Assembly: GCA_019057735.1 (NCBI GenBank)
Contig: JAHLWV010000051.1
Span: 1-11,721, forward strand
DNA from: Promethearchaeota archaeon
Lineage (GTDB): Archaea; Asgardarchaeota; Lokiarchaeia; Sigynarchaeales; SOKP01
Direction: 5' to 3'
DNA length: 11,721 nucleotides
Position numbers and translations under genes: made by a program. How positions within the stretch are numbered: position 1 is the stretch's first letter; the number at the start of each line of letters is the position of its first letter. A model generated the notes under the pieces. That model made no database searches, was not told where the DNA came from, and worked only from the letters and a program-made list of their open reading frames with translations. This document shows positions 1-5,876 of the stretch, piece after piece.

Positions 1-423
1 ATCGAAAAGTTTGGAACCCCAATGATTATCAATGACAAAGGTGAACAAGAGCCTTTCCAAGCGTTTGCTGCAACAACCACAGATGTTTTATTAAGAAAAG
101 TAACTGGCATGATTGATGGTCATAGAACTTACGAAGTCCCTTTATCGATTAAGGGTGAATGGGATTTTGATAAACTAGTTAATTTTGCATCTGAGGTAAA
201 AGGATACGCTAGAATTCTTTACGAACTACACGAGAGTCACGAGGGTATTTATGATGTAATTATCCGTTCTATCAATAGTATAGATGCCAGAACAGCTAGT
301 GTTACCAATTTACCGATAAGTTTAATTGAAGAATTAAAATATAAATTGTTAGAATTCCCAGACACAAAGGATATTTATTTTGATATTACACCGAAACCCC
401 CAGCAACAATTGAATACGTCTAA
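1..423 (+). CDS. guaA: GMP synthase, C-terminal part (5' end outside the window)
   Basis: This is the last 140 codons of an open frame that runs in from the left edge; the first ATG in view (base 22) is probably internal. GMP synthase aminates XMP to GMP using ATP and ammonia from glutamine, in cytosolic purine synthesis. The visible part matches the C-terminal dimerisation and XMP-binding domain. It has an IRSINSIDARTAS segment, corresponding to the family's VRSVDAMTAD-like stretch, and it ends in YFDITPKPPATIEYV, the near-invariant GMP synthase C-terminus. The stop is TAA at 421-423. The ATP pyrophosphatase domain lies outside the window. Whether the amidotransferase is fused to it (bacterial style) or separate (common in archaea) cannot be told. 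There is no sign of a link to the downstream redox operon. Confidence 0.93.
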   Translation: MEKFGTPMIINDKGEQEPFQAFAATTTDVLLRKVTGMIDGHRTYEVPLSIKGEWDFDKLVNFASEVKGYARILYELHESHEGIYDVIIRSINSIDARTASVTNLPISLIEELKYKLLEFPDTKDIYFDITPKPPATIEYV

Positions 424-446
424 AATAGCCTTATAGATAATCGAAT

Positions 447-492
447 AAAAAAAAGGAAAATTAAATAGAAGTCTAAAAATGGGTTAAAAAAA
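447..492 (-). terminator. Candidate oligo-T terminator for the small minus-strand gene
   Basis: On the minus strand, a T7 run (486-492) begins about five bases after the small ORF's stop codon, and a T8 run (447-454) follows. Oligo-T tracts without a strong hairpin are typical archaeal termination signals. The region is AT-rich overall, so chance runs are possible. Confidence 0.3.
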
Positions 493-496
493 CCAT

Positions 497-670
497 CTAA
501 TGCAATACTTTTGGAGAGACTTTCAATTTTTTTAATTTCGAATCGTAATCTGGACAAATTTTGTAATTTGAAAAGTTACATAAATGTTCAATTTTTGGTA
601 GGTTGCATGTTCGCGTAAAAGGACAGGATAAGATGGTAATATCAAGATTAAAATTTGACTCACTAATCAT
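497..670 (-). CDS. Probable small Cys-rich protein, family not recognised
   Basis: From ATG at 670 the frame encodes 57 residues; a TTG at 682 would add four. The core is a spaced cysteine pattern, CPFTRTCNLPKIEHLCNF followed by NYKICPDY. That is four cysteines in about 29 residues, two of them in Cys-Pro, ending in a Lys-rich tail. This resembles small metal-binding (zinc or Fe-S) proteins common in archaea, but I cannot name a family. In favour of a real gene: the Cys arrangement is unlikely for a random AT-rich frame, a TATA-like element lies about 50 bases upstream, and an oligo-T run follows the stop. Against: it is short and has no clear Shine-Dalgarno sequence. It lies downstream of the lrp-type gene on the same strand, separated by about 155 bases. 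Confidence 0.5.
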   Translation of the reverse strand: MISESNFNLDITILSCPFTRTCNLPKIEHLCNFSNYKICPDYDSKLKKLKVSPKVLH

Positions 671-715
671 TAAATCAATCAACTTCTAAATGTTATTAAA
701 GGACAGTAATACTCA

Positions 716-725
716 GATATATACC
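716..725 (-). promoter_or_regulatory. Candidate TATA box for the small minus-strand gene
   Basis: Read on the minus strand the site is GGTATATATC, centred about 50 bases upstream of the ATG at 670. An archaeal start about 25 bases downstream would fall near 695 and leave a short leader. Supported by position and composition only. Confidence 0.3.
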
Positions 726-824
726 TTATACCCCTAAAAGCAATTAATAAAACGTGACTGTGGATAATTATTAATTTTTGATGTTGTTCCTTCTTCCAAA
801 AAGAGCGTAAAACAAAATACATTA

Positions 825-1253
825 CTATTTGATAATATCAGTTATAAAACAAGTCTCTACGATTTTTATTCCATTAATTTGCGAAATCTTGTCTTCTATA
901 AGGGGATTAAATTGCTCGATTGAAGGAATATCAACTTTCATAAAGAGTCCACAATCTCCAGATAATCTCCAAATAGAGGTTATTTCTTCGATTTTCTTTA
1001 ATTCAACAAGAATCCGTTTAATTTCTTTGAAATCCGGCTCAATTTTTATAGTTGCGGATGTTTTTGGCTTTGAATCAAGTTCATATATCACAGTAAAACG
1101 AGTGATAGTACCTTCTTCTTGCATCTTGGATACTCTTCTTCTAACGGTTGCTTCGGTTTTTTCGATAATAACACTTATTTCTTTGAATGACTTTCGCCCA
1201 TCTTTCTTTAATTCCTCTAAAATCTTAATATCTATTGGATCTACTGACACCAT
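825..1253 (-). CDS. Lrp/AsnC-family transcriptional regulator
   Basis: This 142-residue protein has the usual Lrp/AsnC size. Residues 4-50 form the helix-turn-helix domain: VDPIDIKILEELKKDGR, then SFKEIS, and the recognition-helix stretch TEATVRRRVSKM. Residues about 66-141 form the RAM (ligand-binding, oligomerising) domain, with the SIWRLSGDCGLFMKVDI segment matching the family's glycine-rich turn. Such proteins form dimers to octamers, bind AT-rich palindromic DNA, often near their own promoter, and respond to amino acids or other small molecules. The effector cannot be read from sequence. I chose ATG at 1253 because family members usually begin a few residues before the VDxxDxxIL motif; a GTG at 1271 would add six residues. 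It is divergent from the Cys-rich gene and the hdr string, so control of that string is possible but unproven. Confidence 0.92.
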   Translation of the reverse strand: MVSVDPIDIKILEELKKDGRKSFKEISVIIEKTEATVRRRVSKMQEEGTITRFTVIYELDSKPKTSATIKIEPDFKEIKRILVELKKIEEITSIWRLSGDCGLFMKVDIPSIEQFNPLIEDKISQINGIKIVETCFITDIIK

Positions 1254-1325
1254 TTTATTAACCCTTATCACTTACAGTTATTTTTTTTATTTTATCAAAC
1301 AATATGATCATTTATGTAAAAATTG

Positions 1326-1335
1326 TTTATATAAA
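1326..1335 (-). promoter_or_regulatory. Candidate TATA box for the lrp-type gene
   Basis: TTTATATAAA is a perfect match to an archaeal TATA consensus and is its own reverse complement, so orientation is not fixed. It lies about 75 bases upstream of the regulator's ATG on the minus strand. A start about 25 bases downstream would fall near 1303, next to the ATGATCAT palindrome, where a bound dimer could autoregulate. Confidence 0.4.
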
Positions 1336-1355
1336 TTACGATTTTAAATAATAAG

Positions 1356-1367
1356 AAGATCGATCTT
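1356..1367. promoter_or_regulatory. Perfect 12-base palindrome, candidate operator
   Basis: AAGATCGATCTT is a perfect inverted repeat lying just upstream of the TATA-like element, as seen from the regulator. Dimeric helix-turn-helix proteins of the Lrp/AsnC type bind sites of this size and symmetry. A short palindrome can arise by chance in AT-rich DNA, and no second copy was noticed in the window. Confidence 0.25.
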
Positions 1368-1495
1368 GTTTATAAGATTGTGGAATAATATAATTATCAT
1401 TCTTTTCTTGGAAAAACCTAAGCTAATGAGATTTTTACTTTTTCCGTAATTGTATAATCTTTTTTGTTGAAAAAGTTATTTTTCACTAACAAGAA

Positions 1496-1536
1496 TTTTT
1501 AAATATTATATTTTATTGTTTTGTAACATATAAAAA
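1496..1536 (+). promoter_or_regulatory. Candidate promoter region of the 97-aa Cys-rich gene
   Basis: Two TATA-like stretches compete: TTTTTAAATATTATATTT starting at 1496, and CATATAAAAA at 1527-1536. They would place transcription starts near 1530 or 1558, giving leaders of roughly 60 or 30 bases before the ATG at 1590. The surrounding sequence is so AT-rich that the choice is uncertain. Confidence 0.3.
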
Positions 1537-1589
1537 AAATAGTGAGAATAACTTCACAAATAAAAATAATAGAAATAAAGACTTAAAGC

Positions 1590-1883
1590 ATGTGTAATAA
1601 TTGTAATTGCGACGGTTATAATAAGTGTTCTATTGTAGGTTACCTCCCTTTTGGTTTTTGTTGCTCCCACTGTTTTCTTTATAACGAAACTCATACTTGT
1701 TTATCGACAAAAACAAAACATTTAGAGGAGAATTCTGCTTCGAAAGGTATCGAGGGAGAATTAAAACTAATTAGTTCCTCAATAGAAGGAAGTTTTTTAC
1801 GAGTTGTAATAGAGAATAAGGGTGAAGAAATCCCAATCGATATCGATCTTAAAAAACATCTCGAGAATAAAGAAATTCAATGA
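1590..1883 (+). CDS. Small Cys-rich protein with eight N-terminal cysteines
   Basis: This 97-residue protein has no signal peptide or membrane segment. All eight cysteines lie in the first 37 residues, at 2, 5, 7, 13, 24, 25, 28 and 37. They give the pattern CxxCxC-x5-C, then GFCCxxC, then a lone Cys, joined by CSIVGYLPFGFCC. That is enough for two zinc sites or one to two Fe-S clusters. From about residue 45 on, the chain is charged, Cys-free and probably beta-rich, ending in EIPIDIDLKKHLENKEIQ. I do not recognise a named family. Its place directly upstream of the hdr gene string, in the same orientation, suggests a redox or regulatory accessory role, but a separate promoter for hdrC is likely. 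No clear Shine-Dalgarno sequence precedes the ATG. Confidence 0.78.
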   Translation: MCNNCNCDGYNKCSIVGYLPFGFCCSHCFLYNETHTCLSTKTKHLEENSASKGIEGELKLISSSIEGSFLRVVIENKGEEIPIDIDLKKHLENKEIQ

Positions 1884-1894
1884 AAAACCACGAA

Positions 1895-1900
1895 TTTTTT
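1895..1900 (+). terminator. Candidate oligo-T terminator after the Cys-rich gene
   Basis: A T6 run begins 12 bases after the TGA stop, without an obvious stem. It could terminate the 97-aa gene's transcript in archaeal fashion before the hdrC promoter. Confidence 0.25.
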
Positions 1901-1917
1901 CCTTCGCATTTAAATCT

Positions 1918-1956
1918 CTATATAAAATTGTAAGAGTTTTATTAAAATTTATATTA
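1918..1956 (+). promoter_or_regulatory. Candidate promoter(s) of the hdr operon
   Basis: Two TATA-like elements precede hdrC: CTATATAAAA (1918-1927) and TTTATATTA (1948-1956). Expected transcription starts would be near 1948 and 1977, leaving leaders of about 50 and 25 bases before the ATG at 2001. No equally good element is seen in the gaps between downstream genes, which supports one long transcript. Confidence 0.35.
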
Positions 1957-2000
1957 AATATGTAATTAAAAAACACAAGAGACGATAAAAAGGGAATGAC

Positions 2001-2498
2001 ATGAGCGTCATCAATTTTGAATTTAGGAACGAAGTCCTCAAGCATAACGCTTCTTTAAGTTATTGTTATCAGTGTTCGACTTGTTCTGGAGGATGCCCTA
2101 TCGCTTTAATTACTAATGGTAAGTATAATCCGAGAAAAATAATTGAAGAAGCGATTTTAGGGTTACATGATAAATTAGTAGAGAGCCAAGATCCGAATCC
2201 TTGGTTATGCTCAACATGCCAAAGATGTGTTGAGCTTTGTCCTCAAAACGTAGAGTTAACGGAGATTTTTACTCTGATTAAAAATAAATGTTTTGAAAAT
2301 CAAAAGTATCCAGAAGCATTTTATGTACAGGGTCATTCAGTATATGAAAATGGAGTTGCAATTCCGTATTCGAATGCGATTATTGTTAGGAGGAAAAATC
2401 TGGGTCTTCCTGAAATTAAAACTGCGCCTATAGAGGAGATTCAAACGCTAATGAGAGAAACTAATTTTGAAAAAAACATTCTAAAGGGGACCAAATAA
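2001..2498 (+). CDS. hdrC: Heterodisulfide reductase subunit C (HdrC)
   Basis: HdrC is the small ferredoxin-like subunit that passes electrons from HdrA to the catalytic HdrB in the cytosol. The 165-residue protein carries two [4Fe-4S] motifs: C22xxC25xxC28xxxC32P (in YCYQCSTCSGGCP) and C70xxC73xxC76xxxC80P (in CSTCQRCVELCP). The flanking alpha-helical segments, including the NPRKIIEEAILG helix between the clusters, are typical of HdrC. The tail beyond residue 110 has no motif I recognise. There are no membrane helices, so this is the soluble form rather than an HdrE/QmoC-like fusion. The ATG at 2001 is preceded by AAGGGA at a suitable distance. It is the first gene of the string, and its stop lies one base before hdrB. 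Confidence 0.95.
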   Translation: MSVINFEFRNEVLKHNASLSYCYQCSTCSGGCPIALITNGKYNPRKIIEEAILGLHDKLVESQDPNPWLCSTCQRCVELCPQNVELTEIFTLIKNKCFENQKYPEAFYVQGHSVYENGVAIPYSNAIIVRRKNLGLPEIKTAPIEEIQTLMRETNFEKNILKGTK

Positions 2499-2499
2499 A

Positions 2500-3375
2500 A
2501 TGGTATTTGATGTATTTCTAGGGTGCGTTATACCAGCAAGGTTACCTTATTTAGAAGTATCTTCAAGGAAGGTTTTTGAAAAAATTGGTATTGAATTGCA
2601 CGATGTTGATGGTTTCAGTTGTTGTCCTGACCCAACAGGGATTGAACAAATAGATCATAAAACTTGGCTGACTTTAGGGGCGCGAAATTTAAGTTTGTGC
2701 AACAGCAATGGTGGGATAATATCGTTTTGTTCTGGTTGTGTTGAAACTTTAAAGGGCGTTAACTATAGTCTAAACAAGGATGATGAGGTTAAGAAAGAAG
2801 TAAATGACTACTTAAGCAAAGTAGGGAAAGTTTATGATGGTAAAGTAGAAGTAAAACACTTTGCTCAGGTATTATATGAAAATCTCGATAAAGTTAAAAA
2901 AAATATTGAAAAACCATTAGAAGGCTTTAAAGTTGCGGTTCATTACGGTTGTCATTATTTAAGACCTTCAGAAATAATTGAATGGGACGACCCTTTCGAA
3001 CCAGTTACTTTGGATGAAATAGTTAAAAATCTTGGAGCTGAGTCTATCGATTACGATTTAAAGATGGAATGTTGCGGAAATCCGGTTGAAAAATCAGATA
3101 AAGATTTATCTTTGCAAATGATTGATAACAAATTAAAAGCTATTAAAGAATCAGGAGCTAATTGCATTGTTGTGGTATGCCCTGCTTGTTATCAACAATT
3201 TGAGTTTAACCAACGAGAACTCAATAAAAAAAACAACTCAGAATATGACTTCCCGATTTTCTATCTCTCAGAGTTAATTGCATTAGCGTTTGGTTTCGTA
3301 CCAGAAGAGTTAGGTTTTAAATTTCACAGGATAAAACCAAGCAAACTATTTGAAAGCATTAACTTTACAGTTTGA
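2500..3375 (+). CDS. hdrB: Heterodisulfide reductase subunit B (HdrB), catalytic
   Basis: This 291-residue protein has the usual HdrB length and two CCG domains. In the first the cysteines are C9, C41-C42 and C77xxC80. In the second they are C151, C191-C192 and C227xxC230. In characterised HdrB these ten cysteines hold two noncubane [4Fe-4S] clusters that cleave the CoM-S-S-CoB disulfide. All are present, so a disulfide-reducing site is expected. The physiological disulfide in this organism cannot be read from the sequence, as no methanogenesis gene is present. AAAGGGGA lies just upstream of the ATG, inside the end of hdrC. It is the only HdrB in the window, although two HdrA modules follow. 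Confidence 0.96.
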   Translation: MVFDVFLGCVIPARLPYLEVSSRKVFEKIGIELHDVDGFSCCPDPTGIEQIDHKTWLTLGARNLSLCNSNGGIISFCSGCVETLKGVNYSLNKDDEVKKEVNDYLSKVGKVYDGKVEVKHFAQVLYENLDKVKKNIEKPLEGFKVAVHYGCHYLRPSEIIEWDDPFEPVTLDEIVKNLGAESIDYDLKMECCGNPVEKSDKDLSLQMIDNKLKAIKESGANCIVVVCPACYQQFEFNQRELNKKNNSEYDFPIFYLSELIALAFGFVPEELGFKFHRIKPSKLFESINFTV

Positions 3376-3430
3376 AATTCACAATAAAAAAAAAAGAATA
3401 TTTAGGAATTATTAGAGGAATTGATATTTT

Positions 3431-4552
3431 ATGGCAGATGTATTACCCAAAAAAACAGTATTAAAAGATGTCAAAGTCTTCAAGGATCTTGAAGAGGAAA
3501 TAATTAAAGCTAATAAGTGTTGTGCGTGTGGCGCTTGTGTAGCTTATTGTTCAAGCCAGACTTTTGATGTCATCAAAATGGAAGGATATACGCCTCAATT
3601 CATTTCAGATGCGAATGTTGAAAATTGTAAAGAATGTGGAGTATGTTATTATATATGTCCTCAGACAGAACCGTTGATGAAACATTTAAAAGAAGATTAT
3701 CGAATCAAAGATGAGATTGGGTTTATTCAAAATGTAATTGCGGCAAAAACGAAGGATGAAAAAATAAAAGAAATGGGACAAGATGGAGGTTTAGTTACCA
3801 CTCTTCTGACATATCTATTTGAAAAAAATAAAATTGAGGCTGCAATTGTATCTGAATATGACGATAAATTAAAACCGATTCCAAAAATCATATATAACAA
3901 AGAGGATTTATTGAAATCTTCAGGAACAAGATATTCAATATCGTCAAACATTTTACCTCTAACGGATCTTTATACTATTGCGCAGGAAATTGCTGAAAAG
4001 CATCATCAAATTTATGATATAAATCAAATTCGCATGGCGTTTGTTGGAACTCCTTGTCAGTGTAGAGCTATCCGAAAAATGCAACTATTAAACATCAGCC
4101 CTGCCCATGTCATTAAATATGTCTTTGGTTTGTTTTGTATGGAAAACTTTGATTATAAGAAATTGTTCCAGCTAGTGAAGAAGGAGACTAACGAAGATCC
4201 AACAAATATAGCTAAGATGAACATAAAAAAGAATTTTTACATAACAAATAAAGAAAATAAAGTTTATGAAGTCGAACTCCATAAGTTTGACGATGCTGTA
4301 AGGAATCATTGCCATGATTGTGATGAGTTCACAGGCAGATTTGCTGATGTTAGCTTTGGCGGTTCTGGAGCAGTTCAACAAAATTCAATGGTTGTAATAC
4401 GCACTGAAAAAGGTGAAGAACTTATCAATAATGCATTGATGGCAGGTTATATTGATAAATTTACTCCTAAGAAATCTACAATAACTGAATGGAAAGCAAA
4501 AAAAATTGACTTGCTTAGGAGAATGACTAATAATAAAATAAATAAATCTTAA
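3431..4552 (+). CDS. frhB: F420-binding FrhB/FdhB-family iron-sulfur flavoprotein subunit
   Basis: This family links F420/F420H2 to other redox centres through FAD. The 373-residue protein begins with a two-cluster ferredoxin domain: C30xxC33xxC36xxxC40 and C66xxC69xxC72xxxC76P. The FrhB core follows: GQDGGLVTTLL (116-126, the family's N-terminal signature), SSGTRYS (163-169), AFVGTPCQC (203-211), FGLFC (232-236) and CHDCDEFTGRFADVSFGG (294-311). The ferredoxin domain makes it longer than FrhB itself and more like FdhB/FpoF-type members. Placed between hdrB and hdrA, it is the likely electron entry point from F420H2, or exit to F420, for the Hdr complex, replacing the MvhAG hydrogenase of classical methanogens; this is inference. 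AGAGGA precedes the ATG. The 55-base A-rich gap before it is the largest in the operon. Confidence 0.9.
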   Translation: MADVLPKKTVLKDVKVFKDLEEEIIKANKCCACGACVAYCSSQTFDVIKMEGYTPQFISDANVENCKECGVCYYICPQTEPLMKHLKEDYRIKDEIGFIQNVIAAKTKDEKIKEMGQDGGLVTTLLTYLFEKNKIEAAIVSEYDDKLKPIPKIIYNKEDLLKSSGTRYSISSNILPLTDLYTIAQEIAEKHHQIYDINQIRMAFVGTPCQCRAIRKMQLLNISPAHVIKYVFGLFCMENFDYKKLFQLVKKETNEDPTNIAKMNIKKNFYITNKENKVYEVELHKFDDAVRNHCHDCDEFTGRFADVSFGGSGAVQQNSMVVIRTEKGEELINNALMAGYIDKFTPKKSTITEWKAKKIDLLRRMTNNKINKS

Positions 4553-4553
4553 T

Positions 4554-4559
4554 GGGTGA
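4554..4559 (+). promoter_or_regulatory. Possible Shine-Dalgarno sequence GGGTGA that bears on the hdrA start
   Basis: GGGTGA resembles the archaeal GGTGA ribosome-binding core and lies five bases before a TTG at 4565. It overlaps the GTG at 4556, which is the alternative start. If the motif is used, the first short HdrA begins at TTG 4565 and is three residues shorter. Confidence 0.3.
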
Positions 4560-5869
4560 AAAATTTGGGAGAAAATTCAAAATCCGTAGTAATTATTGGA
4601 GCAGGAATCGCCGGCATTCAAGCTGCCCTAGATTTAGGCGATATGGGAATACAAGTACATTTAGTCGAGAAGCAGCCTTGTATTGGAGGCAGAATGGCTC
4701 AATTAGATAAAACATTCCCTACACTTGATTGTTCAATTTGTATCCTCGCCCCTAAACTTTCAGAGTGTTATAGACATGATAATATTACACTGCATACTCT
4801 TTCAGAGATCCAAAAAATAGGAGGTTCAGTAGGTAATTTTTCTGTTGATGTACTAAAACATGCTCGGTATGTTAAAGAAGGTGTTTGTACTAATTGCGGT
4901 GATTGTGGAGCTATCTGTCCAGTTAGAGGGATTACTAATTTTTTTGATGCAAATTTAGTTACTCAACCAGCAGCACAAATTGCCTTTCCAGCAGCAGTTC
5001 CTGCAGCTTATCGTATTGATCCAAATAAATGTTTATATTTAAATTATGAAATTTGTGGGTTATGCTACCAAAACTGTGGTGCGGACGCTATTGATTTCAA
5101 ACAAAAAGATTCGATCCTTAGTTTAGATAATGTTGGAGCAATTATAGTTGCTACTGGTTTAGATTTAGCAGAAGACATTCATACTTTAAGTATCTACGGT
5201 TATCAAAAATATGATAACGTAATCACGGCAATGGAACTTGAGAGATTGATTTGTGCTTCAGGTCCACAGGCAGGCCATTTAAGTAGATTAACCGATGGAA
5301 AGCATCCAAAAAAAATCGCTTATCTTCAATGTATTGATTCACGCTCTCAGAAAGGACAAATGTATTGTTCCTCTGTTTGTTGCATGTATACTACAAAAGA
5401 AGCTATGATTGCATATGAACACGACAATGAGTTGGAATCTTATGTATTTTATATTGATATGAGAGCTGGAGGCAAAGGATTTCAAAAATTTCTACAAAGG
5501 GGCGCTAAAGAATATAATATTAAGTATTTAAAAAGTAAAATTTCTCATATAGATGTTGATAAGGATGATAATCCGATAATCACGTATGAAGATTACGAAA
5601 CATCTGAAATTAAACAATTAACAGTGGATTTAGTCGTATTAGCAACTTGTATAATCCCATCGAGAGGGATAAATAAATTAGCAGATGTGTTAGGTATTGA
5701 TTTAGATCATTACGATTACGTGAAAACGAATCCATTTTTACCCGTTGAAACAAGTGCAGAAGGAATTTATACTTGTGGATGTGCTCGGGAACCAATGGAT
5801 ATCCCTCGTTCTGTTGCTGAAGCCAGCGGGGCAGCAGCAAGAGCGGCAGAAGTAATAAAAGGAGGTTAA
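4556..5869 (+). CDS. hdrA: Short HdrA-like protein, first half (FAD plus inserted ferredoxin)
   Basis: This 437-residue flavoprotein is colinear with residues 1-425 of the large HdrA downstream. It has the FAD dinucleotide motif GAGIAGIQAALDLGDMG (15-31), the HdrA segment MAQLDKTFPTLDCSICILAP with C59 and C62, and an inserted ferredoxin domain. Its clusters are C111xxC114xxC117xxxC121P and C159-x7-C167xxC170xxxC174G. Then come QC259 and YCSSVCCM (270-277), and a C-terminal FAD segment. The HdrA N-terminal domain and C-terminal ferredoxin are absent, so it probably works with the next gene product. Unlike the fused copy, it reads QCIDSRS rather than QCIGSRD, and the second cluster's first cysteine is spaced by seven residues. 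The start is uncertain: GTG 4556 is used here, TTG 4565 is possible. QmoA has a similar size and place. Confidence 0.9.
   Translation: MKNLGENSKSVVIIGAGIAGIQAALDLGDMGIQVHLVEKQPCIGGRMAQLDKTFPTLDCSICILAPKLSECYRHDNITLHTLSEIQKIGGSVGNFSVDVLKHARYVKEGVCTNCGDCGAICPVRGITNFFDANLVTQPAAQIAFPAAVPAAYRIDPNKCLYLNYEICGLCYQNCGADAIDFKQKDSILSLDNVGAIIVATGLDLAEDIHTLSIYGYQKYDNVITAMELERLICASGPQAGHLSRLTDGKHPKKIAYLQCIDSRSQKGQMYCSSVCCMYTTKEAMIAYEHDNELESYVFYIDMRAGGKGFQKFLQRGAKEYNIKYLKSKISHIDVDKDDNPIITYEDYETSEIKQLTVDLVVLATCIIPSRGINKLADVLGIDLDHYDYVKTNPFLPVETSAEGIYTCGCAREPMDIPRSVAEASGAAARAAEVIKGG
5861..5866 (+). promoter_or_regulatory. Strong Shine-Dalgarno GGAGGT inside the last codons of the first short hdrA
   Basis: GGAGGT covers the final glycine codons of the 437-aa gene and lies 10 bases before the ATG at 5877. 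It shows that the second short hdrA is translated independently, and that the split from the first is a real gene boundary rather than a frameshift. Confidence 0.7.
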
Positions 5870-5876
5870 AAAAACT

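Larger units (their letters stand above)
424..824. other. 401-base AT-rich region with one probable small minus-strand gene
   Basis: Between the GMP synthase stop and the lrp-type stop I see only the small minus-strand ORF (497-670), A-runs on the plus strand that read as oligo-T on the minus strand, and a TATA-like element at 716-725. No tRNA, CRISPR or transposase remnant is visible. GMP synthase and the small ORF are convergent. Confidence 0.6.
1254..1589. other. 336-base AT-rich divergent intergenic region
   Basis: This separates the minus-strand regulator from the plus-strand Cys-rich gene. It has no convincing ORF. It holds a TATA-like palindrome (1326-1335), a perfect 12-base palindrome (1356-1367), an 8-base palindrome ATGATCAT (1304-1311), and TATA-like stretches near 1496-1510 and 1527-1536. 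Its length and palindromes make it the likeliest place for regulation by the adjacent Lrp-type protein. Bases 1370-1490 show nothing I can identify. Confidence 0.55.

Noticed and set aside
424..824. Possible tRNA or other structured RNA in the left intergenic region
   Set aside because: No cloverleaf, CCA end or GC-rich stem is visible; the region is uniformly AT-rich.
829..1347. 172-codon plus-strand frame opposite the lrp-type gene
   Set aside because: It is the antisense shadow of a clear Lrp/AsnC gene, and its translation has no recognisable domain.
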